Positions 42,579-51,031 of a stretch of 64,000 bases of DNA are shown in pieces. The translations under genes and the position numbers were made by a program. Source of the stretch: Faecalicatena contorta (lineage in GTDB: Bacteria; Bacillota; Clostridia; Lachnospirales; Lachnospiraceae); assembly GCF_039521745.1 (NCBI RefSeq), contig NZ_BAAACT010000168.1; one strand, given 5' to 3'. Under the pieces are notes generated by a model. That model was not told where the DNA came from. It worked only from the letters and a program-made list of their open reading frames with translations, and made no database searches. The first letter of the stretch is position 1. Each line of letters opens with the position of its first letter.

Positions 42579-44819
42579 ATGGAACAGAAAAATTTTGAGC
42601 AATGGAATGGATTTGCAGCAGGAGATTGGCAGAAAGAGATTAATGTCAGGGATTTTATTCAGAAGAATGTGACCCCATATGAAGGCACGGACGAGTTCCT
42701 GGAAACGAAAACGGAGAGGACGGAGCGCTTGATGGAGCGTCTTAATAGTCTTTTAAAGCTGGAACAGGATTTTGGCGGCGTGCTGGATATCGACACGCAG
42801 TCAGTATCGTCTCTGACTGCATACCAGCCAGGCTACCTGGATAAAAATGAGGAACTGATTGTAGGTCTGCAGACGAACCGGCCATTAAAGAGGGGGGTGA
42901 ATCCCTTCGGTGGAATCAACATGGCCAGAAAGGCCTGCAAGGCTTACGGTTATGAGCTTTCTGACAAGATCGAACAGGAATTCCAGTACAGGACAACCCA
43001 CAACGACGGTGTTTTCCGCGTGTACACGGATGAGATGCGCAAAGTCCGGCACGCGGGTATACTGACGGGGCTTCCGGATGCTTATGGAAGAGGACGGATT
43101 ATCGGAGACTACCGCAGGGTGGCTCTGTACGGAGTGGATATTCTGATAGAGGAGAAGCAGAATGACAAGAGAATCATCGGCGAGGGGGATTTTGATGTCG
43201 AGTCCATCCGTTTATCGGAAGAAGTGTTCCAGCAAATCAATTTCCTTAATAAGATGAAGGAAATGGCACAGATGTACGGTTACGATATTTCAGAACCTGC
43301 ACATAATGCCAGGGAAGCTGTCCAATGGACTTATTTTGCGTATCTCGCAGCCATCAAGGAGCAGAACGGCGCCGCCATGTCACTGGGGCGGACCAGCAGT
43401 TTTCTGGATATTTATATTCAGAGAGACATCGAGGCGGGACTGCTGGACGAGGTGCATGCCCAGGAGCTGATTGATGATTTTGTGATGAAGCTGCGCATGG
43501 CAAGGCATCTGCGCACGCCGGAATATAATGAATTGTTTGGCGGGGACCCCATGTGGATTACAGAGTCCATTGGCGGAATGGACGAACAGGGCCGCACGCT
43601 GGTGACAAAGAACAGTTTTCGTTTCCTGAATACGCTTTACAACCTTGGACCGGCTCCGGAGCCGAACCTGACGGTGCTGTGGTCCGAAAAATTGCCCCGG
43701 GGCTTTAAGGATTTCTGCGCAAAGGCTTCCATTGATACGGATGCGATCCAATATGAGAACGATGATCTGATGAGACCGGTATATGGGGATGATTATGGAA
43801 TTGCCTGCTGTGTGTCTGCGATGAAGATCGGGAAGCAGATGCAGTTCTTTGGGGCAAGGTGCAACCTGCCGAAACTGCTTCTGCTGGCGCTTAACGGCGG
43901 ATATGATACCTATACCAAGTCTCCGGCTGGACCGGAGATGCCGGTATATGAAGGAGATATACTGGACTTTGATACTGTAATGCAGCGGTTTGAAAAGTAC
44001 AGGGAATGGATCTGCCGTCTCTATATAAATACCCTGAATGTGATCCACTATATGCATGATAAGTATGCCTATGAGAAGACACAGATGGCGCTTCATGATA
44101 CCGAAGTGGAACGTTTTATGGCATGCGGGGTTGCGGGGCTGTCTGTACTGACAGATTCCCTGAGCGCCATCAAATACGCAAGGGTAAAGGTTATCAGAGA
44201 TGAGAACGGATACATAGTGGATTTTGAAACACAGGGAGAATTTCCAACCTATGGAAATGATGACGACAGAGCCGATGAAATTGCAAGGAACATTCTGGCC
44301 GATATGTCTGCGGAGCTGAAGAAGACGAAGACATACCGTGATGCAGTACACACGCTGTCTGTCCTGACCATTACCTCCAATGTCATGTATGGGAAGAAGA
44401 CCGGCGCAACCCCGGATGGGCGCAAGGCGAAAGAGCCGTTCGCACCCGGAGCAAATCCGATGCATAACCGGGAGAAGAACGGAGCGCTGGCATCCCTGAA
44501 TTCTGTAGCCAAGCTCTCCTATGAAGACTGCCGTGACGGGATATCCAATACCTTTTCCATTACTCCGGATACGCTGGGCAGGACAGAAGAGGAACGGCTT
44601 GAGAATCTGGTGAATATCCTGGATGGATATTTCCGGCAGATGGCGCACCACGTGAATGTAAATGTAATAAACCGTGCAATGCTGATGGAGGCTTATGAGA
44701 ATCCGGCAAAATACCCGAATCTGACAATCCGGGTTTCCGGATATGCGGTAAACTTCCACAAGCTGTCAAGAGAGCAGCAGAAGGAAGTAATTATGCGTAC
44801 TTTCCACGAAAAGATGTAG
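42579..44819 (+). CDS. pflB: formate C-acetyltransferase (pyruvate formate-lyase)
   Basis: A 746-aa glycyl-radical enzyme that converts pyruvate and CoA to acetyl-CoA and formate. The catalytic cysteine pair is C410-C411 (GIACCVSAM). The radical glycine is G721 in RVSGYAV near the C-terminus. The N-terminus (FAAGDWQKEINVRDFIQKNVTPYEG) is that of true PFL rather than a diol dehydratase relative. The ATG at 42579 has GGAGG 8 bases upstream. No activating enzyme is encoded next to it. Controlled by a ZTP riboswitch, so formate supply for purine synthesis appears to govern expression. Confidence 0.96.
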   Translation: MEQKNFEQWNGFAAGDWQKEINVRDFIQKNVTPYEGTDEFLETKTERTERLMERLNSLLKLEQDFGGVLDIDTQSVSSLTAYQPGYLDKNEELIVGLQTNRPLKRGVNPFGGINMARKACKAYGYELSDKIEQEFQYRTTHNDGVFRVYTDEMRKVRHAGILTGLPDAYGRGRIIGDYRRVALYGVDILIEEKQNDKRIIGEGDFDVESIRLSEEVFQQINFLNKMKEMAQMYGYDISEPAHNAREAVQWTYFAYLAAIKEQNGAAMSLGRTSSFLDIYIQRDIEAGLLDEVHAQELIDDFVMKLRMARHLRTPEYNELFGGDPMWITESIGGMDEQGRTLVTKNSFRFLNTLYNLGPAPEPNLTVLWSEKLPRGFKDFCAKASIDTDAIQYENDDLMRPVYGDDYGIACCVSAMKIGKQMQFFGARCNLPKLLLLALNGGYDTYTKSPAGPEMPVYEGDILDFDTVMQRFEKYREWICRLYINTLNVIHYMHDKYAYEKTQMALHDTEVERFMACGVAGLSVLTDSLSAIKYARVKVIRDENGYIVDFETQGEFPTYGNDDDRADEIARNILADMSAELKKTKTYRDAVHTLSVLTITSNVMYGKKTGATPDGRKAKEPFAPGANPMHNREKNGALASLNSVAKLSYEDCRDGISNTFSITPDTLGRTEEERLENLVNILDGYFRQMAHHVNVNVINRAMLMEAYENPAKYPNLTIRVSGYAVNFHKLSREQQKEVIMRTFHEKM

Positions 44820-44857
44820 AATAAAAAGAGAGCACTCAAAGAAAAGAAGGGACAACT

Positions 44858-45355
44858 ATGACATATGAGATCGTATTTGACAGTGCAACCGGCAATACAA
44901 AGCTGCTGGCGGAGAAGATAAAAGAGAGCATGGAGCGGGGGGAATGTGCCTATTTCGGCGGCCCAACGGAGGCTCCTGCACAGTCTGAACTGATATTTGC
45001 AGGATTCTGGACGGATCGCGGAAACTGCAGTGAGGGAATGAGGAACTTTCTGGAGAGGCTGAATGAGAAAGAGGTATTTCTGTTTGGTACAGCGGGCTTC
45101 GGCGTCATGCGGGAATACTTTGACAGTATTCTGGAAAGAGTAGAATCATATCTACCGGATAGTTGTACTGTGAAGGGGACATTCATGTGTCAGGGCCGGA
45201 TGCAGGAGAACGTAAAGAAGCGTTACGAGGCCATGCTGGAGAACGACCCGGCGGATGCACGGATAAAGGCAATGCTGGATAACTATGAAAAGGCGCTGCC
45301 GCATCCCAACAGTGAAGATTTGCAGGAATTAGAAGAAAGATTGAAGAAGCTATGA
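44858..45355 (+). CDS. flavodoxin-like protein
   Basis: A 165-aa flavodoxin-fold protein with the FMN phosphate loop DSATGNTKLLAE, the segment GFWTDRGNCSEGMRNFL and FGTAGFG. The lysine/glutamate-rich C-terminal tail is outside the core. It starts 38 bp after pflB and overlaps the next gene by ATGA. It may deliver electrons to a radical-SAM activase. It also resembles the small flavodoxin-like partners (BilS type) of gut reductases. The exact partner is not visible. Confidence 0.8.
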   Translation: MTYEIVFDSATGNTKLLAEKIKESMERGECAYFGGPTEAPAQSELIFAGFWTDRGNCSEGMRNFLERLNEKEVFLFGTAGFGVMREYFDSILERVESYLPDSCTVKGTFMCQGRMQENVKKRYEAMLENDPADARIKAMLDNYEKALPHPNSEDLQELEERLKKL

Positions 45356-45852
45356 ATATGACAGAACAGGTAAGCCACGAGTTTGAACCCGTATTTGACA
45401 AGAATTCCAGGGTGTTGGTCCTGGGCACATTCCCATCCGTAAAATCCAGGGAAAACCAGTTTTATTACGGTCACCCACAGAACCGTTTTTGGAAGATTAT
45501 CGCACGTTTAACTGAAAGCGAAGTGCCGGAGACGATTGCAGATAAGAAAAAGATACTGCTGGACCATGGCATTGCAGTCTGGGATGTCATCGCCAGCTGT
45601 GAGATCCGGGGATCCAGTGACAGCAGTATCCGAAATGTGGTGCCCGCAGACTTATCCAGGATACTGGACAACTGCAGCATCAAACAGATCTATGCCAATG
45701 GGGGAACTGCCAAAAAACTATATGAAAAATACAGCAGGCCGAAGACCGGCAGGCCAATAACCGGCCTGCCCTCCACAAGTCCGGCGAATGCCGCTTACTC
45801 AGCAGACCGTCTGATGGAAAGCTGGGGAGAAATAAAAAAGTTTATTTTTTAG
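45352..45852 (+). CDS. DNA-deoxyinosine glycosylase (UDG superfamily)
   Basis: A 166-aa uracil-DNA-glycosylase-fold enzyme of the hypoxanthine-DNA glycosylase family. It has VLVLGTFPSVKSRE, YGHPQNRFWKI, the catalytic-region AVWDVIASCEIRGSSDSSI, and the DNA-intercalating LPSTSPANA. It removes deaminated adenine (hypoxanthine) from DNA. ATGA overlap with the flavodoxin-like gene indicates co-translation, an odd pairing with pyruvate metabolism. Confidence 0.88.
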   Translation: MNMTEQVSHEFEPVFDKNSRVLVLGTFPSVKSRENQFYYGHPQNRFWKIIARLTESEVPETIADKKKILLDHGIAVWDVIASCEIRGSSDSSIRNVVPADLSRILDNCSIKQIYANGGTAKKLYEKYSRPKTGRPITGLPSTSPANAAYSADRLMESWGEIKKFIF

Positions 45853-45884
45853 CTCAAAGGGGTCAGACCCCTTTGAGTTTTTTT
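45853..45884 (+). terminator. Rho-independent terminator
   Basis: CTCAAAGGGGTC (45853-45864) and GACCCCTTTGAG (45866-45877) form a perfect stem followed by seven T. Confidence 0.85.
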
Positions 45885-45970
45885 CTGTTTACAGGAGTTT
45901 AATACAATATTAACATCCGCATGCTGGAGGTATGTTCCGCAGGATGCTAACATATATTAGTAAAAGACTC

Positions 45971-46005
45971 GTTATTATTCACGGCCCATAGGCCGTAGAT
46001 AGTAC
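45971..46005. repeat. REP-like palindrome, copy 3
   Basis: GTTATTATTCACGGCC, then CATA, then GGCCGTAGATAGTAC. Same layout as 39278-39313. Confidence 0.55.
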
Positions 46006-46061
46006 AAAGCCCCTATTATGAGGTCTTATATGAAATATAAACAGAGAGAAGCATCGTTTGA

Positions 46062-46688
46062 ATGAAAAAGAAAAATAATAAGTTGAAAGCGAATTTGGTT
46101 AACAGTGATTTTAGTATTAAGGGCGAGTGTGCGATCAGCCTGCTTCTGACCAAACTGGATATCATTAATATCGAGCTGTCGATGGAGCTGGACCGCAATG
46201 TGATTCAGATGAAGACAGGGCGTATGAAATCCTATGAGAGTACCTGCAAGAAAATGGACAGAAAGGGGATTGAGAAAACCTTTTCGAATGCGCTGGAAAA
46301 AGTAAATGACCTGATCGGGGTGCGTGCGGTCTGCTCTTATATGGATGATATTTACCGAATCGCAGAGATTTTTTCGGAGCAGAAGGACGTTAAGATTGTA
46401 AAAGTAAAGGATTATATAAAAAATCCGAAGACATCCGGATACCGGAGCCTTCACTTGATTATGGAAATCCCCATTGGATTCCAGGGCGGCACCCAGTGGA
46501 TGAAAGCAGAGCTTCAGCTGCGCACTGCGGCCATGGACTACTGGGCGAATCTGGATCATCAGCTGAGATACAAAAAGGGCAGGCGCGAAGCGGAACTAAT
46601 CGACAATGAGCTGCAGAAATGTTCGGAAACTATTGGAAAACTGGATCAGACTATGTTGGAAATCCGAAAAAAAATAGATAAAATATAA
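46062..46688 (+). CDS. small alarmone synthetase-like protein (RelA/SpoT domain)
   Basis: A 208-aa protein with only the (p)ppGpp-synthetase domain. Conserved stretches are GRMKSYESTCKKM, NDLIGVRAVCSYMDDIY, KDYIKNPKTSGYRSLHLI and KAELQLRTAAMDYWANLDHQLRYK. The size and C-terminal coiled segment fit the RelQ/YjbM group, whose members form tetramers and make (p)ppGpp or pGpp without ribosome binding. The ribosome site is weak (AGAGAGAAGC), implying low expression. Confidence 0.88.
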   Translation: MKKKNNKLKANLVNSDFSIKGECAISLLLTKLDIINIELSMELDRNVIQMKTGRMKSYESTCKKMDRKGIEKTFSNALEKVNDLIGVRAVCSYMDDIYRIAEIFSEQKDVKIVKVKDYIKNPKTSGYRSLHLIMEIPIGFQGGTQWMKAELQLRTAAMDYWANLDHQLRYKKGRREAELIDNELQKCSETIGKLDQTMLEIRKKIDKI

Positions 46689-46722
46689 AGCCCAGGCCTA
46701 AATAATAACAGGACAGTCATAT

Positions 46723-46751
46723 TTGCTTTCTTAGAAAAACTGTATTATACT
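46723..46751 (+). promoter_or_regulatory. promoter of the nucleotidyltransferase gene
   Basis: TTGCTT (46723-46728), 17-bp spacer, TATACT (46746-46751). Confidence 0.5.
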
Positions 46752-46825
46752 GATACTATGCGGGATATGAGCCAAGAAAAAGCGGATGTGCCATACCCCC
46801 AGAATACGGGAGAGGAGCCGGGAAA

Positions 46826-47392
46826 ATGGTCGAGACAGGGGTTATACATGGAAGATTTCAGATCTTTCATTTAAAACATATGGAGTATTTGCTGGCAGCA
46901 AAAATGAGATGCAAAAAGCTTTTTATAGGGATTACACATCCTGATATCTCATCATTCGCAGCTACATCGGATCTGGATCAGCACGGAACAACGAGAAGAG
47001 ATAACCCGCTCACATATTTTGAGCGTCTGGAAATGATAGAAGGAGCGCTGGCTGACTTTGGAGTAGGTCGGGAAGAATACGAGATCATCCCGTTCCCCAT
47101 CAGCCATCCAGAACTCATTCTCCAGTATGCACCGAAAGATGCAACCTACTATATGAGTATCTGCAGTGACTGGGACGAAGAGCGCTGCCAAACACTCCAG
47201 GGCCTGGGGCTGGAGGTCGAGGTACTGTGGAGAAAAAGCAGAGAAGAAAAAGGAATCACAGGAGACGAAATCAGAAGACTAATTGCTGCTGATAAAGAAT
47301 GGCAGCAGTATGTACCAAAGACCGTGGGTGAATACCTCACCAGCCATTCTATCACCGAGAGGATACGTGGGGTGCAGTATTTGTATGAGTAG
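46826..47392 (+). CDS. nicotinamide-nucleotide adenylyltransferase-like nucleotidyltransferase
   Basis: A 188-aa cytidylyltransferase-fold enzyme. The nucleotide-binding motif is HGRFQIFHLKHMEYL (GRFQxxHxxH, as in archaeal-type NadM) and the second motif GITGDEIRRL matches the ISGTxIR region. It probably adenylates nicotinamide mononucleotide in NAD synthesis or salvage; a related nucleotidyl transfer is possible. A huge palindromic element starts 8 bp after its stop codon. Confidence 0.8.
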   Translation: MVETGVIHGRFQIFHLKHMEYLLAAKMRCKKLFIGITHPDISSFAATSDLDQHGTTRRDNPLTYFERLEMIEGALADFGVGREEYEIIPFPISHPELILQYAPKDATYYMSICSDWDEERCQTLQGLGLEVEVLWRKSREEKGITGDEIRRLIAADKEWQQYVPKTVGEYLTSHSITERIRGVQYLYE

Positions 47393-47399
47393 GGGGGCC

Positions 47400-47649
47400 G
47401 CTGCCGGAGCCGGACATAGGGATGGCTGGAAACGGGATGGGGGCTGTAAGCTGGAGTAGAGGAAAAAAGACGGCAGACAGGGGGAACCTGGACACATCAC
47501 CCAAAGCCTTGATGGCTTTGCGCGCTGGGTCCAGGGAATATTGTAATTCGGAATTACAATATTCCCCCCTGTCTGCCGTCTTTTTTCCTCTACTCCACCT
47601 AACAGCCCCCAAGACGCTTCCAGCCATCCCTATGTCCGGCTCCGGCAGC
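47400..47649. repeat. 250-nt fold-back element with three-way junction
   Basis: Three perfectly paired blocks build one long stem: 47400-47431/47618-47649 (32 bp), 47439-47447/47602-47610 (9 bp) and 47452-47484/47565-47597 (33 bp), separated by exactly symmetric 7x7 and 4x4 internal loops. The apex has two further hairpins: CCTGGAC/GTCCAGG (47487-47493/47529-47535) enclosing AAAGCC-ttgat-GGCTTT, and an almost loopless 14-bp palindrome GAATATTGTAATTC (47536-47564). It contains no plausible gene. Function unknown: structured RNA, giant terminator or palindromic mobile element. Confidence 0.88.
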
Positions 47650-47848
47650 TGGGTACATCAAATCGGAAATAATGCACATGTGGGACGTATACGGTAGAGG
47701 CGGATCTGCGCGGCGGAAGCGGTTAATTACTACTCCTAAAATACTGTATACACGCCCCCGTATGTTAAGATCCCGCTTATCCAATCCCATCCGCTGCTAC
47801 CGAATTGCCCCCACCATAAGGCATGCCTTCAAATCCGGAAGAAGCCCA
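47650..47848. other. gene-free spacer between two fold-back elements
   Basis: I see no gene, promoter of quality or repeat here. The 3' end (CCAGCCTG) is shared with the sequence at the left boundary of the related element at 63720. Confidence 0.5.
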
Positions 47849-48145
47849 GCCTGTCTGGAATGGGGAACGGGAGGGCGGCGGGAAAGAAGGGATGGTTCCT
47901 GGAAGTATAGAGTGCGCGGTCTAGAAGTACTTACACAAAAGAAACTGCCCACGAGGGATGGCAAGTGATTTACCAAATCACTTGCCAGTACAACCTAAGA
48001 CGAGAAAGCATCAAGCTTTCTCGTTGCATGTTGTACGTGCCCTCGTGGGCAGCTTCTTTTGTGTTAGTACTTCTCCGCAAACGGGTGACTTCCAGGAACC
48101 ATCCCTTCTTTCCCGCCGCCCTCCCGTTCCCCATTCCAGACAGGC
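47849..48145. repeat. 297-nt fold-back element, complete copy
   Basis: Outer arms 47849-47906 and 48088-48145 are perfect reverse complements over 58 bp. After a 17/14-base internal loop, inner arms 47924-47957/48040-48073 pair at 32 of 34 positions (a T.T at 47932/48065 and an A.C at 47944/48053). Inside are hairpin GGCAAGTGATTT/AAATCACTTGCC (47960-47986), stem GTACAAC/GTTGTAC (47988-47994/48030-48036) and tip CGAGAAAGC-atcaa-GCTTTCTCG (48001-48023). A second copy with compensatory changes lies at 63720-63940. No gene inside. Confidence 0.9.
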
Positions 48146-48169
48146 GGACTATTTCCCATGAATCCTGCC

Positions 48170-48829
48170 TTAAGGAAGCAAAAAAGCATACATCAATACG
48201 AAGTGGCAGGCGCTTCCCCCCATTACGAACAAATGGAAGATTTCGTGGCTTCCGAAATTTTTATGTTTGTTATCGAAGATGGGCACTTTCAGTGCATAGA
48301 TGATTCCTCCGATTGTATAGATAATCCCTCCTGCAAGGAGCCAGAAGAATCCGGCTCTGGACATGTTATTCAAGATCTGCGTGAATGCCAGTACGCAGGT
48401 CCATCCCATTCCGATGTACAGAACGGAAGATACCCATTTTGGACAGAAGACCCAGAATGCCTTGATGAGGATTCCTACAATTGCTATGCCCCAGACAAGT
48501 GTCAGAAGAATCCGGCCGGTTTTACCGGGCAGAACAAGGAGACAGATCGGGGTATAACTTCCTGCGATCAGAATAAAAATCATCATATGGTCAATCTTTT
48601 TCAATATGGTATTGACCTTTTCTGATAAATCAAATGTATGATAAGTCGTGCTTGCTGCATATAATAAAATCAGGCTGGCTGCGTATATTGCCAGAGAAAC
48701 CACATAGACACTGCTTGGTTCATGTGCCGCCTTTATCAACAACGGAATAGCGGCAAAGATTGCCATTAACATTCCTATAAAATGTGTAATTGCACTGCCC
48801 GGGTCTTTAATATGCTGCTTCTTAATCAT
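48170..48829 (-). CDS. trhA: TrhA/hemolysin III family membrane protein
   Basis: A 219-aa protein of the PAQR-like TrhA (hemolysin III, YqfA) family with seven predicted membrane helices. Family His/Asp/Ser residues are present: SAITHFIGM, STTYHTFD, KIDHMMIF and EIFHLFVMGG. Bacterial members are thought to affect membrane energetics and fluidity; hemolysis is not established. AGGAGG lies 9 bases before the ATG. Its stop is 24 bp from the 297-nt fold-back element. Confidence 0.9.
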   Translation of the reverse strand: MIKKQHIKDPGSAITHFIGMLMAIFAAIPLLIKAAHEPSSVYVVSLAIYAASLILLYAASTTYHTFDLSEKVNTILKKIDHMMIFILIAGSYTPICLLVLPGKTGRILLTLVWGIAIVGILIKAFWVFCPKWVSSVLYIGMGWTCVLAFTQILNNMSRAGFFWLLAGGIIYTIGGIIYALKVPIFDNKHKNFGSHEIFHLFVMGGSACHFVLMYAFLLP

Positions 48830-48896
48830 AATATCATGCCTCCTAAAAATGAAAACTTTTACATGTAGTTTTTAAAACTATGTTTAGTATATACTT

Positions 48897-48925
48897 ATAT
48901 TACAACTATTATTACAAAATTGCAA
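48897..48925 (-). promoter_or_regulatory. possible promoter of trhA
   Basis: Minus strand TTGCAA (48925-48920), 17-bp spacer, TAATAT (48902-48897). Confidence 0.35.
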
Positions 48926-49070
48926 GCGTTTCAGAGATTTTATTTTTTTAGAAACGGAGATATTCCGGACAATTTTCAGGCTGCATGGGAAGCCGATCGT
49001 AACAATTCCGGCCTTCCTGAACTGTAACAGCCGATTACTGGCGGAAAATACAGGCAGCCTGTACTCAAAA

Positions 49071-49099
49071 TTGACAATTGGCGCCAAGTCTGTTATGAT
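49071..49099 (+). promoter_or_regulatory. promoter of the DEAD-box helicase gene
   Basis: TTGACA (49071-49076), 17-bp spacer, TATGAT (49094-49099). The start site near 49106 gives a leader of about 109 bases. Confidence 0.7.
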
Positions 49100-49120
49100 A
49101 GCAACTGAGACTATGTGTAT

Positions 49121-49156
49121 ATCCTTTACTTGGTGTCCGGTAAAGGGTATTTTTTT
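49121..49156 (+). terminator. leader terminator (attenuator) before the helicase gene
   Basis: ATCCTTTAC (49121-49129) pairs with GTAAAGGGT (49140-49148) around TTGGTGTCCG, followed by a run of seven T. It lies inside the 5' leader, only about 15 bases after the predicted transcription start, so helicase transcription must pass it. Confidence 0.7.
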
Positions 49157-49214
49157 GAGATTTTAAAGGTCTGTAAAAATGACACAGAATTAAGAATAAG
49201 AATAAAGGAGATTT

Positions 49215-50798
49215 ATGGAAGAAGTAAAATTTGAAGATTTGGGGCTCTGCTCCGAGATAGTTAAGGCAGTTAAAAAAATGGGCTTTGAGGAAGCGTCACC
49301 AATTCAGGCCAAAGCAATTCCCATCATGCGGTCGGGGAAGGATATCATCGGCCAGGCACAGACAGGAACCGGTAAGACGGCTGCTTTTGGAATTCCTCTT
49401 CTGGAGAAGCTAGAGCCTAAGAATAAGAAACTGCAGGCAGTTGTGTTATGCCCCACAAGGGAATTGGCTATTCAGGTGGCGGAAGAGATCCGCAATCTTG
49501 CAAAATATATGCACGGCATTAAAGTGCTGCCTATTTATGGAGGACAGGAAATTGTCACACAGATCCGTTCTTTAAAGAGCGGCACACAGCTGATTATCGG
49601 GACTCCGGGGCGTGTGATGGACCACATGCGAAGGAAAACAATTAAGATGGATGAGGTCAGCACCATCGTACTGGACGAAGCGGACGAAATGCTAAATATG
49701 GGATTCCGCGAAGACATCGAGACTATTCTGGAAGGGGTTCCCGAAGACAGGCAGACGGTTCTCTTTTCTGCAACGATGCCACAGGCAATTCTGGATATCA
49801 CGAAAAAGTTCCAAAAAGATGCGGAGATCGTTAAAGTCACAAAAAAGGAATTGACGGTACCGAATATTGAGCAGTACTATTATGAAGTAAAACCAAAGAG
49901 CAAAGAAGAAGTTCTTGCCCGTCTGCTGGATATCTATTCACCTAAGTTATCGGTAGTATTCTGTAATACGAAAAAACAGGTAGATATCCTAGTCAATGGA
50001 CTGCTGGGCAGAGGTTATTTTGCGGCGGGACTGCACGGCGACATGAAACAGCAGCAGCGTGACAGGGTAATGCAGGGATTTCGTTCCGGCAAGACAGACA
50101 TTCTTGTGGCGACAGACGTGGCCGCGAGAGGGATCGATGTGGATGAGGTAGAAGCCGTGTTCAATTATGACCTACCGCAGGACGATGAATATTATGTACA
50201 CCGTATCGGAAGAACTGGAAGGGCAGGGCGCGAGGGACGTTCTTTCTCATTCGTTTCAGGAAAAGAAGTCTATAAGTTAAAAGAGATCCAGCGCTACTGC
50301 AAGACCAAGATCTATGCGCAGAAGGTTCCTTCCTTAAATGATGTGGAAAGTACAAAGATCGAAAATATACTCGGAGAGATCGACAACATCATCGAGACAG
50401 AGGATCTGACAAAGTATCTTCAGGCCATTGAAAATAAGGTAAACGAATCCGACTATACGGCGATGGACATGGCGGCAGCCTTCCTGAAGCTCAGCTCCGG
50501 GCAAAATGAAGCTGGACCGGAGGATATAGAATTCGGAGATACAGGTGCAGAGGAGGCAGGCATGGTTCGCCTTTTCATTAATATAGGCAAGAAAAACAAG
50601 GCAAAACCGGGAGATATCGTCGGGGCAATTGCCGGAGAGAGCGGAATTCCGGGTAAACTAATCGGATCTATCGATATGTACGATAAGTACACTTTCGTAG
50701 AAGTGCCGAAAGAATATGCAAGAGAAGTGCTCGGTGCGATGGATCATGCAAAGATAAAAGGCAAAAATGTGGCTGTTGAGCCAGCTAACCAGAAATAA
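49215..50798 (+). CDS. DEAD-box RNA helicase with C-terminal RNA-binding domain
   Basis: A 527-aa ATP-dependent RNA helicase of the CshA/DeaD/DbpA type. It has motif I AQTGTGKTAAF, motif II LDEADEM, motif III SAT and motif VI HRIGRTGRAGR. The C-terminal 75 residues (MVRLFINIGKKNKAKPGDIVGAI...) are a DbpA-type RNA-recognition domain. Such helicases work in ribosome assembly, RNA decay and cold adaptation. AAAGGAG precedes the ATG. The leader terminator suggests feedback or temperature control. Confidence 0.94.
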   Translation: MEEVKFEDLGLCSEIVKAVKKMGFEEASPIQAKAIPIMRSGKDIIGQAQTGTGKTAAFGIPLLEKLEPKNKKLQAVVLCPTRELAIQVAEEIRNLAKYMHGIKVLPIYGGQEIVTQIRSLKSGTQLIIGTPGRVMDHMRRKTIKMDEVSTIVLDEADEMLNMGFREDIETILEGVPEDRQTVLFSATMPQAILDITKKFQKDAEIVKVTKKELTVPNIEQYYYEVKPKSKEEVLARLLDIYSPKLSVVFCNTKKQVDILVNGLLGRGYFAAGLHGDMKQQQRDRVMQGFRSGKTDILVATDVAARGIDVDEVEAVFNYDLPQDDEYYVHRIGRTGRAGREGRSFSFVSGKEVYKLKEIQRYCKTKIYAQKVPSLNDVESTKIENILGEIDNIIETEDLTKYLQAIENKVNESDYTAMDMAAAFLKLSSGQNEAGPEDIEFGDTGAEEAGMVRLFINIGKKNKAKPGDIVGAIAGESGIPGKLIGSIDMYDKYTFVEVPKEYAREVLGAMDHAKIKGKNVAVEPANQK

Positions 50799-50883
50799 AG
50801 CGGGCAGCCCGGCGGTGAATAAAGCGTGTCATACAGCGCCAAATGAGCAGGTGCTGCCGAATTGCAGACAGAGAGAGCAGGAA

Positions 50884-50925
50884 AAAGGGGCAGGAGTGAT
50901 TGTGTTTCATCACACCTGTCCCTTT
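50884..50925 (+). terminator. hairpin after the helicase gene
   Basis: Blocks AAAGGG, CAGG and GTGAT (50884-50900) pair with ATCAC, CCTG and CCCTTT (50909-50925), with one mismatch and one wobble. Confidence 0.6.
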
Positions 50926-50939
50926 AGATTTATGGGAAA

Positions 50940-50973
50940 GAAAAAAGATGGCTGATGGCAGCCGTCTTTTTTC
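50940..50973. terminator. bidirectional Rho-independent terminator
   Basis: AAAAAAGATGGCTG (50941-50954) pairs with CAGCCGTCTTTTTT (50959-50972), one wobble, loop ATGG. The A and T tracts serve both strands, so it ends the helicase and the opposite carbamate kinase transcripts. Confidence 0.85.
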
Positions 50974-51031
50974 TGTTAAAATATATTATTTTATTATGCA
51001 GCTATAAGCATCCCACCTATCACAGAAAATG

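Noticed and set aside
43380..44759. Long minus-strand open frame (about 459 codons) opposite pflB
   Set aside because: It lies wholly inside a gene with intact catalytic motifs, has no ribosome site, and its predicted protein is Arg/His/Cys-rich without any recognisable domain.
47400..48145. Group II intron or reverse-transcriptase element
   Set aside because: No reverse transcriptase and no domain V-like motif are visible; the structures are simple extended stems with branched tips.
47422..48303. Several 60-110-codon open frames in the fold-back region
   Set aside because: Their translations mirror the palindromes on both strands, they have no ribosome sites, and they resemble no protein.
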